A DNA stretch of 64,000 bases, taken from NCBI GenBank assembly GCA_001689405.1, contig LUJO01000020.1, positions 16,868-80,867 on the forward strand. Direction: 5' to 3'. The translations under genes and the position numbers were made by a program. Positions 1-8,549 of the stretch are shown here, in pieces (the stretch's first letter is position 1; each line of letters begins with the position of its first letter). The notes beneath the pieces are model-generated. The model was given only the letters and a program-made list of their open reading frames with translations, was not told the origin of the DNA and ran no database searches. This DNA comes from Candidatus Homeothermus arabinoxylanisolvens (GTDB lineage Bacteria; Bacteroidota; Bacteroidia; Bacteroidales; Muribaculaceae).

Positions 1-240
1 CGAGTAGGACGCCGATACGATAAGGTCCACGTCTTTAATGTCATAGGGAATGGTTTTTATCGCGTCGTCAATGGCTGCAAGGCCCATTGAATTGTGGCCT
101 TCGCCTTCTGCCGCTTTCGAGCGCGATTTTATGCCGGTGCGTTTGTAAATCCAGTCATCGGTAAGTCCGTTGACATCCTTGAAATAATCGTTGTCGACCC
201 TCCTGGTCGGCACATAATAGCCGGTAGCGTTGATATACAT
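1..240 (-). CDS. 3-oxoacyl-ACP synthase III-like protein (KASIII), N-terminal fragment
   Basis: The reverse strand reads 80 open codons from an ATG at 238-240 to the window edge. The N-terminal pattern (NATGYYVP near the start, then LTDDWIYKRTGIKSR) is that of FabH-type condensing enzymes, which in this family start fatty acid synthesis or make related beta-ketoacyl products. The catalytic Cys-His-Asn residues lie outside the window, so the exact role is not decided. It starts only 10 nt after the stop of the TetR gene on the same strand, so the two are probably cotranscribed and TetR may control it. Confidence 0.85.
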   Translation of the reverse strand, partial: MYINATGYYVPTRRVDNDYFKDVNGLTDDWIYKRTGIKSRSKAAEGEGHNSMGLAAIDDAIKTIPYDIKDVDLIVSASYS

Positions 241-250
241 GTTGTTATAT

Positions 251-844
251 TTAATGTTTTTTTATTCCTGACAGTACGTATTGTTTTATGTATTGTCTCA
301 TCTGTTGAGGCTCTATGTCAAATTGTGAGAAATTGTTGCGCATGTAAGACAACTCTATGCCTTGAAACAGCATTATCATGGCCGCGTAGACTCCTGTCGT
401 CTTTTCCGGATCGAAGTCGCCTTTCTCAACACCTTCGTGCATTATGCCGCGCAACATCTCAAGCTCTTTTTCGATAGCGAGATTTCTTATGCGCTCCATC
501 CGCTTGAACTCACGTATCAGCAGTGAGCGCAATACGGTATTGTCATGGTGGTGGGCTATGCTCTCGGCCACCACGTCAATACGCAGGTCGATGAATTTCA
601 TAAGCTTGTCGGTGGGCGATGCATCGGTCGATACAACCTCGCGCAGCCTTGCCACAAGCATCTCGCTCTCTTTTTCAATTACGGCATTGTAGATCTCGCG
701 CTTGTTTTTAAAATAGGTGTAGATTGTGCGTCTGCCCTTGTATGATGCGTTGGCTATATCGCTCATAGTGGTATTCTCTATGCCTTTGTGGGCAAAGAGT
801 TGGCGGGCAACGTCAATCAGCTTTTCGCGGGTCTTTAATACCAT
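251..844 (-). CDS. TetR/AcrR family transcriptional regulator
   Basis: A protein of 197 residues when started at the ATG at 842-844 (MVLKTREKL). An upstream in-frame ATG at 883 would add 13 residues but lies across the likely promoter and operator. The N-terminal helix-turn-helix is clear (LFAHKGIENTTMSDIANAS, then the recognition helix region with YTYFKNKREIYNAV). The helical C-terminal part is variable, as usual for ligand-binding TetR domains. The downstream KASIII-like gene follows after 10 nt, which suggests control of a lipid-related function. The ligand is unknown. Confidence 0.92.
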   Translation of the reverse strand: MVLKTREKLIDVARQLFAHKGIENTTMSDIANASYKGRRTIYTYFKNKREIYNAVIEKESEMLVARLREVVSTDASPTDKLMKFIDLRIDVVAESIAHHHDNTVLRSLLIREFKRMERIRNLAIEKELEMLRGIMHEGVEKGDFDPEKTTGVYAAMIMLFQGIELSYMRNNFSQFDIEPQQMRQYIKQYVLSGIKKH

Positions 845-848
845 AATT

Positions 849-871
849 GCACAAATGAGAATAATTTGTGC
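849..871. promoter_or_regulatory. Likely TetR operator (palindrome GCACAAAT-N7-ATTTGTGC)
   Basis: A perfect 8-bp inverted repeat with a 7-nt spacer lies 5 nt upstream of the TetR start codon. It touches a near-consensus minus-strand -7 box (TAATTTCG, 871-878). Its position over the start of the tetR transcript is typical of autoregulation. Operator function is inferred; the symmetry is seen. Confidence 0.6.
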
Positions 872-942
872 GAAATTACGCATTTTCCTTCATATACGAG
901 CAATAAATCATATTAAAATGAATAAAATATATATGTAAATTG

Positions 943-950
943 TAATTTTG
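943..950 (+). promoter_or_regulatory. Bacteroidota -7 box of the PBP4-type gene
   Basis: TAATTTTG matches TAnnTTTG. It ends only 4 nt before the ATG at 955, so the transcript would be leaderless or nearly so if this box is used. Confidence 0.55.
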
Positions 951-954
951 CAGC

Positions 955-2316
955 ATGAAAAAGTTGCTTCTGTCACTGTGCGCCCTGTTTTGGATGTCGT
1001 TTATATGGGCGCAGCACACCGTTAAATTTTCCGGCAGCGAATCGGCTACGATCGGCGTATGTGTCATAAACCTGACTACGGGCAAGGCCGTGGTTAGCCA
1101 TAATGCGGGGAAAGTGTTTATACCGGCTTCGGTCATGAAGTGTATTACCTCGGCTGCCGTGGTGGAGTCGCTCAGTGCGGCTGAAGCTCCGTTTACTACG
1201 CGTGTAAGTGCATATGGGCGTATTGAAAACGGCGTGCTTGACGGCAATGTGGTGGTGACGGGGGGCGGGGACCCTACGCTCGGATCGCGACATCTCGGCA
1301 AGCCTTCACGATTTGTTGACGCGGTGGTGGAATGGGTCAGGGGACAAGGTATCGACTCTATCGTCGGTGACGTTATTGTGGTGCCTGACATTTATCCGTC
1401 GCTCGGGCTGTCACCTTATTGGCTGCTTGAGGATATAGCATGGGAGTATGGAGCCGGGTTATACGGCTTTAACTGGCATGACAATAGTTTTTTGATGAAA
1501 GTGTCGGCAGAGGGTGTCGAGTCCATGTCGCCCTATATCAATGGTCTTGAGGTTGTGTGCGATGTTACTAAGGGCAGCAAGGGCGATGTCATGGCCATTC
1601 GCGGCGAAGACTCATACCGGCTGTATGTATACGGCACTATAACCGGAGAAAGTTATAGCTCAAGGTATTCGATGCCTTATCCTCATCTTGTATTTCGTGA
1701 CAGTCTTGTTGATGCTTTGGCCGATAACGGCGTCAGGTGCGGTGAAGAGGCCGTCGAAGCCGATGAATTGTCGCCGGCGCCCCCTTTGTTGTGGAAGTCG
1801 CCGTCGCGTGACGAGATTTTGCGTACAATGATGTTCAAGAGCGATAATCTATATGCGGAAGGTATGCTGCGTGCACTTACTTTATCGGGCGATGACCATT
1901 CGGTAGAGTGCGCTTTGTCTATAGAAAAACGATGTCTTGAAGCGCTTGGACTCGATCTTACGGGGATGAAAATTGTCGATGGCAGCGGTCTGGCGGTTAC
2001 CAACCGTCTGTCGCCGGAGTTCTTGGCCCGTGCTCTTGCAGCTATGGCTAAGGGTAAAAATGCCGGGACATACAAGACCCTGTTCCCTTTAGCCGGTAAA
2101 GAGGGTACGGTAAGAAGCCTTCTCGCAAAAACGCGGTTGACAGGACGTCTTGCTCTCAAGTCGGGGAGCATGTCGGGCGTGTTGTGCTATGCCGGATATA
2201 AACTTGACTCCGGCGGATGCCCTACGCATGCCGTGGCTATAATGGTCAATGGTTTTACATGCAAAGGAGCTGAAGTAAGGAGAGCCGTAGGCGATTATCT
2301 GTTGTCGGTGTTTTGA
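955..2316 (+). CDS. dacB: D-alanyl-D-alanine carboxypeptidase/endopeptidase (PBP4, peptidase S13)
   Basis: A periplasmic enzyme that trims or opens peptidoglycan cross-links. A signal peptide occupies residues 1-19 (ends IWAQ). The three penicillin-binding motifs are all present: SVMK at 59-62 (nucleophile Ser59), SDN at 296-298, and KSG at 402-404. The length of 453 residues fits the family, including the inserted domain between the first two motifs. It stands alone between tetR and guaB with its own promoter. Confidence 0.93.
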   Translation: MKKLLLSLCALFWMSFIWAQHTVKFSGSESATIGVCVINLTTGKAVVSHNAGKVFIPASVMKCITSAAVVESLSAAEAPFTTRVSAYGRIENGVLDGNVVVTGGGDPTLGSRHLGKPSRFVDAVVEWVRGQGIDSIVGDVIVVPDIYPSLGLSPYWLLEDIAWEYGAGLYGFNWHDNSFLMKVSAEGVESMSPYINGLEVVCDVTKGSKGDVMAIRGEDSYRLYVYGTITGESYSSRYSMPYPHLVFRDSLVDALADNGVRCGEEAVEADELSPAPPLLWKSPSRDEILRTMMFKSDNLYAEGMLRALTLSGDDHSVECALSIEKRCLEALGLDLTGMKIVDGSGLAVTNRLSPEFLARALAAMAKGKNAGTYKTLFPLAGKEGTVRSLLAKTRLTGRLALKSGSMSGVLCYAGYKLDSGGCPTHAVAIMVNGFTCKGAEVRRAVGDYLLSVF

Positions 2317-2387
2317 ACCGGTGATATTAATTAGACAAAATTTTTGTTGTGGAGGCCTTAATATTTTTATTTATGTGAAAAATTCCT

Positions 2388-2395
2388 TAACTTTG
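2388..2395 (+). promoter_or_regulatory. -7 box of guaB
   Basis: TAACTTTG, an exact TAnnTTTG match, 22 nt before the guaB ATG. Confidence 0.6.
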
Positions 2396-2417
2396 TGCGC
2401 AATAAATTTTCCAACTT

Positions 2418-3896
2418 ATGTCGTTTATTGCAGATAGAGTAAAGATGGATGGACTCACCTTTGATGATGTCCTCCTTATTCCGGCTTATTCCGAAGTTCT
2501 TCCGCGGAGTGTCGATCTTACCACCAAGTTTTCACGCAACATTACATTAAACGTGCCGCTTGTATCGGCAGCGATGGATACCGTAACAGAAGCACGTCTT
2601 GCAATTGCCATAGCCCGTGAAGGCGGCATAGGCGTAATCCACAAAAACATGTCTATCGCAGAGCAGGCCCGTCAGGTACATGCTGTCAAGCGTGCCGAAA
2701 ACGGCATGATCTACGATCCGGTTACTATCAAGCGCGGCAGTACTGTTAAAGATGCTCTGGCTATGATGGAGGAGTATCATATCGGCGGTATACCCGTTGT
2801 TGACGATGACCGCAAGCTTGTAGGTATCGTTACAAACCGTGATTTACGCTTCGAGCGTGACATGAACCGTCTGGTGGATGAAGTCATGACCTCGGATAAT
2901 CTTGTCACAACCACTCAGTCGACCAATCTTGACGAGGCCGCTTCAATACTTCAGGAGCATAAAATTGAAAAATTGCCTGTGGTAGACAATGACGGACGTC
3001 TTGTCGGACTTGTTACTTATAAGGATATAACCAAGGCCAAGGACAAACCTAACGCATGTAAGGACAAACTCGGACGTCTGCGTGTGGCTGCCGGTGTCGG
3101 TGTCACTCCCGATGTCATGGACCGTGTGGATGCTCTTGTAGCTGCCGGTGTCGACGCTATAGTCATAGATACCGCTCACGGACATTCCAAAGGCGTGGTC
3201 GGTGTGTTGAAGAGTGTAAAGGCCAAATACCCTGAGATAGATGTCGTGGTGGGCAATATCGCCACAGGCGAGGCCGCACGTTATCTTGTAGACAATGGCG
3301 CCGACGGTGTTAAGGTGGGTATAGGCCCGGGTTCTATATGCACCACCCGTGTCATAGCCGGAGTGGGTGTGCCGCAGTTGTCAGCTGTATATGACGTGGC
3401 AAAGGCTCTTGCTGATACCGACGTGCCCCTTATCGCGGATGGCGGTATACGTTACTCGGGTGATATTGTGAAAGCCCTCGCGGCAGGTGCATATTGTGTC
3501 ATGCTCGGAGGCATGCTGGCCGGTGTCGAGGAGTCGCCCGGCGATACTATTATATATAATGGCCGTAAATATAAGGCATACCGTGGCATGGGATCGCTCG
3601 AAGCTATGGAGAAGGGTTCTAAGGACAGGTATTTCCAAGCAGGCGAGACCGATACACGCAAGCTTGTGCCGGAAGGCATAGCCGCTCGTGTGCCGTTCAA
3701 GGGGTCTCTTTATGAAGTTACCTATCAGATGCTTGGCGGACTACGTGCCGGTATGGGATATTGCGGCGCCGAGAATATAAAGAAGCTGCACAGCGCCAAA
3801 TTTACGCGCATCACCAATGCCGGTGTTGCCGAGAGCCATCCTCATGACGTGGCCATAACCAGCGAGGCACCCAACTACAGCGCCTCGTCCAACTGA
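2418..3896 (+). CDS. guaB: IMP dehydrogenase
   Basis: Converts IMP to XMP with NAD+, the first committed step of GMP synthesis, in the cytoplasm. The 492-residue protein has the TIM barrel split by a tandem CBS pair (about residues 95-205, e.g. VGIVTNRDLRF and VGLVTYKDIT). The catalytic loop reads GPGSICTTR with the nucleophile at Cys308. The flap and active-site Arg/Tyr region (YRGMGSLEAM) is intact. A strong hairpin follows the stop, so guaB appears to be monocistronic. Confidence 0.97.
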   Translation: MSFIADRVKMDGLTFDDVLLIPAYSEVLPRSVDLTTKFSRNITLNVPLVSAAMDTVTEARLAIAIAREGGIGVIHKNMSIAEQARQVHAVKRAENGMIYDPVTIKRGSTVKDALAMMEEYHIGGIPVVDDDRKLVGIVTNRDLRFERDMNRLVDEVMTSDNLVTTTQSTNLDEAASILQEHKIEKLPVVDNDGRLVGLVTYKDITKAKDKPNACKDKLGRLRVAAGVGVTPDVMDRVDALVAAGVDAIVIDTAHGHSKGVVGVLKSVKAKYPEIDVVVGNIATGEAARYLVDNGADGVKVGIGPGSICTTRVIAGVGVPQLSAVYDVAKALADTDVPLIADGGIRYSGDIVKALAAGAYCVMLGGMLAGVEESPGDTIIYNGRKYKAYRGMGSLEAMEKGSKDRYFQAGETDTRKLVPEGIAARVPFKGSLYEVTYQMLGGLRAGMGYCGAENIKKLHSAKFTRITNAGVAESHPHDVAITSEAPNYSASSN

Positions 3897-3915
3897 TTGA
3901 ACGATAAATATTATT

Positions 3916-3968
3916 ATGATACAGACATGGCGGTCCGGTATATATATGGGCCGCCATGTCTGTATCAT
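3916..3968 (+). terminator. Strong hairpin terminator after guaB
   Basis: A perfect 18-bp inverted repeat (3916-3933 with 3951-3968) that G-U and G-C pairs extend towards the loop. It is followed by an A/T-rich stretch. It sits 19 nt after the guaB stop and before the next promoter. Confidence 0.8.
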
Positions 3969-4022
3969 ATATAAAAACTTATTAAAATTATACTAAACAC
4001 ACATCGTTAGCTGAAAATTTCG

Positions 4023-4030
4023 TAAATTTG
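4023..4030 (+). promoter_or_regulatory. -7 box of the PPIase-surA-ostA operon
   Basis: TAAATTTG matches TAnnTTTG, 19 nt before the first ATG (4050). It lies after the guaB terminator and so starts the three-gene operon. Confidence 0.55.
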
Positions 4031-4049
4031 GCGCGTAATTGTCATAATA

Positions 4050-4928
4050 TTGCACATGACCTCATTAAAGTACATCGCATTGATGCTTTCGTCGCTGTAT
4101 GTCGCCGCGTGTAGCGGCGGGAAAGACACCGTGGCTGACGGTGATGTGCTTGCTTCGGTGGGAACTTCGGTATTGACTGCCGATGACTTGCGCGGCAATA
4201 TGCCTTTGGGCCTTTCGCCGGAAGACAGTGTGCTGTTTTGTAGAGCATACATCAAGCAGTGGATTGACAGCCGTCTTGTCAGTGAGATTGCGGTACGCAA
4301 TATATCGAGTACCGAAAAAATCGACAAAATGGTTGAGGAATACCGCAATGACCTGATTATGAAAGAATACAGGCGGCTTATGTATGAAGAGAACGGCGGC
4401 CGGTGGTTCGGCGTAGATACCCTGAGAGCGTATTATGACAGTCACAAAGAGGATTTTAAATTGAAAAAGCCTTTGGTTAAGGGTATTTTTCTGAAATTAC
4501 CTCAGGATGCTCCGCGTTTGCAGGATGTCCGTAAATGGTATTGCTCCGATAAGAATGACGACATCGAGCGTCTTGAAAAGTATACTTTGCAGGATGCGGT
4601 GCAGTATGATTACTTCCGTGACCGCTGGACCGACTGGAATGATATTCAGAATCAGATACCTATGGACTTCGGCGGCTCTCCGGACCTTTTTCTGCAGAAA
4701 AACGATAATTTTGAAATGACTGATGACGGGTATATATATTTATTGAGCGTCTCTGAATATCTTCCTTCGGGCAGTGAGGCTCCGTTTGAACTTGTGGAAG
4801 AGTCGATAAAAGACTTGTTTGCAAATGAGAACAGAGTGGCCTATGACCGGATGCTTCGAAAACTTCTGTTTGAGAGGGGAGTGAAGTCGGGCGATGTCAA
4901 AGTAAATGTAGATCTCGGATTACAATAA
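4050..4928 (+). CDS. Lipoprotein of the SurA/peptidylprolyl isomerase type
   Basis: A 292-residue protein, or 290 if started at the second ATG at 4056. The N-terminus has a lipoprotein signal with lipobox VAAC followed by SGG. The helical part that follows (LSPEDSVLFCRAYIKQWIDSRL) resembles the chaperone region of SurA-like proteins. No convincing parvulin active site is visible, so catalytic activity is doubtful. It lies directly before a true SurA-like gene with a 30-nt gap, as in other Bacteroidales. It probably helps outer-membrane protein folding. Confidence 0.75.
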   Translation: MHMTSLKYIALMLSSLYVAACSGGKDTVADGDVLASVGTSVLTADDLRGNMPLGLSPEDSVLFCRAYIKQWIDSRLVSEIAVRNISSTEKIDKMVEEYRNDLIMKEYRRLMYEENGGRWFGVDTLRAYYDSHKEDFKLKKPLVKGIFLKLPQDAPRLQDVRKWYCSDKNDDIERLEKYTLQDAVQYDYFRDRWTDWNDIQNQIPMDFGGSPDLFLQKNDNFEMTDDGYIYLLSVSEYLPSGSEAPFELVEESIKDLFANENRVAYDRMLRKLLFERGVKSGDVKVNVDLGLQ

Positions 4929-4958
4929 ATGAAAATAATAAAATAACAGAATAATAAA

Positions 4959-6320
4959 GTGAAACTAACCAGAGCAATCACATTATGCGCTTTCGCCGGA
5001 ATGACAATGGCGTCTATGGCGCAAAACAATATCGCTGAAGAAGTGGTGTGGTGGATAGGCGATGAGCCTATCTATAAATCGGAAGTGGAAGAGATGTATC
5101 AGACTATGCTCTATGAACACAATGAGATTGACGGCAATCCGTATTGTGTCATTCCCGAGCAGCTTGCCATAGAAAAATTGTTTTTGCATCAGGCCGAACT
5201 CGACTCTGTGACCGTGCAGGACGCCATGGTCATGCAGGAGGTGGACCGCCGTATAAACTACATGATAACCAATCTCGGTACTCAGGAAAAGGTTGAGCAA
5301 TTTTACCGCCGCCCGATGCCGGAGATACGTGAGACCATGGTCGACGCTATCCGCAACAGCTATAAAGTCAGAGAGGTTCAGAATTCTCTGACCAAGGACC
5401 TGAAAATAACACCGTCCGATGTGCGTAAATACTTCTCGCAGTTGCCGGCCGACAGTATACCTTTTGTGCCGCTTCAGGTAGAGGTGCAGATCATGACTTT
5501 GAATCCGGTTATCCCCCGTGAAGAGATTGATGAGGTCAAGGCCCGTCTGCGTGATATCGCCGATAAGGTAAACAAGGGCGAGACCGAGTTCTCGACTCAG
5601 GCCATTCTGTATTCGCAGGATCCGGGCACTTCGATGCGTGGCGGCGAAGTCGGATTTATGGGCCGTGGCCATCTTGAGCCTGAATATGCGGCGGTAGCTT
5701 TCAACCTCAATGACCCCAAAAAGGTATCCAAGATTGTGGAGACGCAGTTTGGCTATCATATTATCCAGCTTATCGAGAAACGTGGCGACCGTATAAACAC
5801 ACGTCACATATTGATGCGTCCTAAGGTTACCGACAAGGACCTTACCGAGGCCCTTCATCGTCTTGATACCGTAAGGTCTGAGATCATGGGCGAAAAGTAT
5901 ACATTTGAGGAGGCTGTGCCTTATGTGTCACAAGACAAGGATACCCGCAACAGCAGAGGTGTGATGGTTAACGAAAACAGCGGTACTACCCGCTTTGAGA
6001 TGGCCGATCTGCCGCAGGAGGTCAGCAAGATTGTCAACACCATGAGCGTGGGTGAGCTGTCGAAGCCTTTTATCATGAAAGAGCCTAAACGCAACCGCGA
6101 CATTGTGGCTATAGTGAAACTCACCAACCGTATTGAGGGCCACCGTGCCAATCTTAGTGATGACTATCAGATGATTAAAAACATGTATGAAAGCTCTATA
6201 AAGGAGAAGAAGGTATCGGAGTGGATAGAAAAGAAGATAAAAGATACTTACGTGCGTATTGAAGACGGTTGGCGTGACTGTGACTTCAAGCATGAGGGTT
6301 GGATCAAAAAGAGCAATTGA
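4959..6320 (+). CDS. SurA-like periplasmic chaperone/peptidylprolyl isomerase
   Basis: The 453-residue protein starts with GTG at 4959; no ATG gives the signal peptide, which ends MASMAQ. A SurA_N-type helical region (about 25-155) is followed by two parvulin (PpiC) domains. The first is about 170-275 (DPGTSMRGGEVGFMGRG, then FGYHIIQLIEKR). The second, more degenerate one is about 280-385 (INTRHILMRP). In the family, such proteins chaperone outer-membrane proteins through the periplasm. The stop overlaps the next start by one base (TGATG). Confidence 0.9.
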   Translation: MKLTRAITLCAFAGMTMASMAQNNIAEEVVWWIGDEPIYKSEVEEMYQTMLYEHNEIDGNPYCVIPEQLAIEKLFLHQAELDSVTVQDAMVMQEVDRRINYMITNLGTQEKVEQFYRRPMPEIRETMVDAIRNSYKVREVQNSLTKDLKITPSDVRKYFSQLPADSIPFVPLQVEVQIMTLNPVIPREEIDEVKARLRDIADKVNKGETEFSTQAILYSQDPGTSMRGGEVGFMGRGHLEPEYAAVAFNLNDPKKVSKIVETQFGYHIIQLIEKRGDRINTRHILMRPKVTDKDLTEALHRLDTVRSEIMGEKYTFEEAVPYVSQDKDTRNSRGVMVNENSGTTRFEMADLPQEVSKIVNTMSVGELSKPFIMKEPKRNRDIVAIVKLTNRIEGHRANLSDDYQMIKNMYESSIKEKKVSEWIEKKIKDTYVRIEDGWRDCDFKHEGWIKKSN

Positions 6321-8041
6321 TGAAAGATATCTTTCACGATAATAAAAAAACTTTAAGGCATAGGCGATATTTTGTCGTCCTGTGCCTTTTGGGTGTTCTT
6401 GTCCCGTCGGTACTGTTTGGCTTTCCGGTTGACAACACGCCCAATCATTCGGTATCGGAGCGTGCCAAGCGCATTCCTATCAAGCCTGTCATACCCGAGG
6501 CTGACCGAAATCAGCAGGGCAAGGTGTTTCTTGAACGGGCCGACCGGTTGTGGATGGACGAAAAAGTGAGCACCGAGTTTCAGATGGTGACAGGCAATGT
6601 CATGTTTCGCAAGGGCGGCATGTATATGTACTGCGACAGTGCCAATTTCTATGAGGGAAGCGGTTCGCTGGAAGCGTTCGGTAATGTCAAGATGGAACAG
6701 GGCGATACTCTGTTCGTCTATGCCAACGAACTCGATTATGACGGTGTGGCTGAGTTTGCCACGTTTTATGGCGAAGGGTCCACTCCGGTGCGTCTTATAA
6801 ACAAGGATGTCACTCTTGAAACCTACATATTTTATTATGACGTGGCCAACAATCTCGGTTATTATGAAAATAACGGCACTATAACAGATGTTGAAAACCG
6901 TCTTAGCTCAGGTTACGGAGAGTATAGTCCCGATACCAAAGAGGCCGAGTTCCGTAATAATGTCGTGCTTCAGGATCTTAACAAAAAAGACTTCAGGATG
7001 TCGACTGACCTGTTGCGCTATAATACAGACACTCATATAGCCAATATTGTAAGCCCTACCGTGATAGAGACTGACAGCGGTACGGTCTATTCGAGCAACG
7101 GATGGTATGACACCGAGTCGGAAGTGTCGGAACTGTATGACCGCTCGCTCGTCGTGTCAAACGGAGGCTCGACTCTTACAGGCGATACTATATTTTATGA
7201 TCATGTAGCCGCTTTCGGAGAGGCGTGGGGAAAGATGGTGCTTACCGACTCGGTACGTCAGTCTATGCTTGAGGGCGATTACGGTTGCTATTATCAGGAG
7301 CAGGACAGCTCGTTTGCCACGGGTCATGCCCGGATACTCGAATACAGCCGCGGCGATACACTATACATGCATGGCGATACCATACGTACGTTTCTGCTTG
7401 AAGATACGACCCATATCGTGGCTGTATATCCCCGGGTGAGGTTCTGGCGTGTAGACATTCAGGGCCTTTGCGACTCCTTAAGCTTCTTGGAGCGTGACTC
7501 CACGCTGTACATGCACCGTCATCCTATAGTCTGGAATGAAGCCCGTCAGGTATTCGGCAATATCATAATGGTGCATTTTAATGATTCTACCGCTGACTGG
7601 GCCAAGTTGCCCGATTTCGGTTTTGTCGCCGAGCATCTTGATGAAGAGTTTTACAATCAGATATCCGGAAAAGAGATGATAGCCCGCTTTGCCGACGGCA
7701 TGATGAGTGAGCTTGATGTAAACGGAAATGTGGAGGTAATATCGTTGCCGGAGGAGAAGGACTCGACTTTTAACAAGATAGTGAATGTCGAGAGCAGTTT
7801 CCTTAAAGCTAATTTCAACAAAGAGGACGGTTCTGTGCAAAAGATAAAAATGTGGCCTGAATCGCCGGGCACTGTCACTCCGTTGTACCTTGCCAAGAAA
7901 TCGATATATTATCTGCCTAACTTCCAGTGGTATGAGGCTTTGCGGCCCAAGGATAAAGATGACATATTCAACATACCGCCGGAAATGGAGGCATTGTTGA
8001 AAGAGCCTGATCCGTCGGCGCGAAAACGAAAGGTAAATTAA
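6320..8041 (+). CDS. OstA/LptA-like lipopolysaccharide transport protein
   Basis: The ATG at 6320 overlaps the preceding stop (TGATG), so it is preferred over an upstream in-frame TTG at 6299. This gives 573 residues. A hydrophobic segment at about 18-34 serves as a signal or anchor. The rest is repetitive beta structure of the OstA type (FQMVTGNVMFRKGGMYMYCDS, and repeated phrases such as GDTLFVYANELDYDG and GDTIFYDHVAA). In the family, LptA/LptD-N folds carry LPS across the periplasm. It is the last gene of the envelope operon and converges on yraN 19 nt later. Confidence 0.85.
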   Translation: MKDIFHDNKKTLRHRRYFVVLCLLGVLVPSVLFGFPVDNTPNHSVSERAKRIPIKPVIPEADRNQQGKVFLERADRLWMDEKVSTEFQMVTGNVMFRKGGMYMYCDSANFYEGSGSLEAFGNVKMEQGDTLFVYANELDYDGVAEFATFYGEGSTPVRLINKDVTLETYIFYYDVANNLGYYENNGTITDVENRLSSGYGEYSPDTKEAEFRNNVVLQDLNKKDFRMSTDLLRYNTDTHIANIVSPTVIETDSGTVYSSNGWYDTESEVSELYDRSLVVSNGGSTLTGDTIFYDHVAAFGEAWGKMVLTDSVRQSMLEGDYGCYYQEQDSSFATGHARILEYSRGDTLYMHGDTIRTFLLEDTTHIVAVYPRVRFWRVDIQGLCDSLSFLERDSTLYMHRHPIVWNEARQVFGNIIMVHFNDSTADWAKLPDFGFVAEHLDEEFYNQISGKEMIARFADGMMSELDVNGNVEVISLPEEKDSTFNKIVNVESSFLKANFNKEDGSVQKIKMWPESPGTVTPLYLAKKSIYYLPNFQWYEALRPKDKDDIFNIPPEMEALLKEPDPSARKRKVN

Positions 8042-8060
8042 AATTGTATTGTAGCGATGC

Positions 8061-8435
8061 TTATCTGTAGCCTCCAAGCGGCGGTACGAAAGCGTCGGGT
8101 ATATGTTCTATTTCCCATGAAGTGTCGGGTGAGCCGGTTATGGCTATTACGTCAAACTGCACTTCATGGGGATAATTATATCGTCTTACAAATGAGTCTG
8201 CGGCTCTGCATATGTTGCTTATCTTCTTGGGCGTTATCGCTTCGAGAGGGTCAAAAGAGCCTGCGAGTCGCGTTTTTACCTCAATAAATATTATGCGGTT
8301 GCCTTTCAGGGCTATTATGTCGATTTCGTAATGCCCCATGCGGGTGTCATGCTCGATTATTGTATATCCCCGCGTTATGAGATATTCGCGGGCTATGTTC
8401 TCGCCCCATGCTCCAAGATCGTTGTGTCGTGCCAT
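8061..8435 (-). CDS. yraN: YraN family putative endonuclease (UPF0102)
   Basis: A protein of 124 residues, normal for YraN. The restriction-endonuclease-like core is visible: GAWGENIAREYL near the N-terminus, EIDIIAL in the middle, and IFIEVKTR (ExK). The family has an uncharacterised role in DNA metabolism. It is transcribed from its own promoter and converges on the OstA-like gene. Confidence 0.93.
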   Translation of the reverse strand: MARHNDLGAWGENIAREYLITRGYTIIEHDTRMGHYEIDIIALKGNRIIFIEVKTRLAGSFDPLEAITPKKISNICRAADSFVRRYNYPHEVQFDVIAITGSPDTSWEIEHIPDAFVPPLGGYR

Positions 8436-8458
8436 GATATCGATTGATTTTATGTGTA

Positions 8459-8466
8459 CAAATATA
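8459..8466 (-). promoter_or_regulatory. -7 box of yraN
   Basis: On the minus strand the sequence reads TATATTTG (TAnnTTTG), 23 nt before the yraN ATG. The box abuts the foot of the hairpin that ends the upstream gene. Confidence 0.5.
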
Positions 8467-8519
8467 GCCTTTTATTCCGTGGTGTGCAAAATTATGGAAA
8501 AGCACCGGAATAAAAGGCT
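8466..8519 (-). terminator. Hairpin after the SSGDI-repeat gene
   Basis: The arms 8466-8479 and 8506-8519 are perfectly complementary over 14 bp. The hairpin lies 30 nt after the stop of the minus-strand gene that ends at 8550. Confidence 0.65.
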
Positions 8520-8549
8520 TTATGTATTGTGCGGGGTATATTGTCGGAA

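Noticed and set aside
876..1391. Long minus-strand frame (171 codons) opposite dacB
   Set aside because: It is the shadow of a well-supported peptidase gene and has no family match or ribosome site.
4983..5858. 291-codon minus-strand frame opposite the SurA-like gene
   Set aside because: Antisense of a gene with clear PpiC domains; its His/Leu-rich composition is typical of a shadow.
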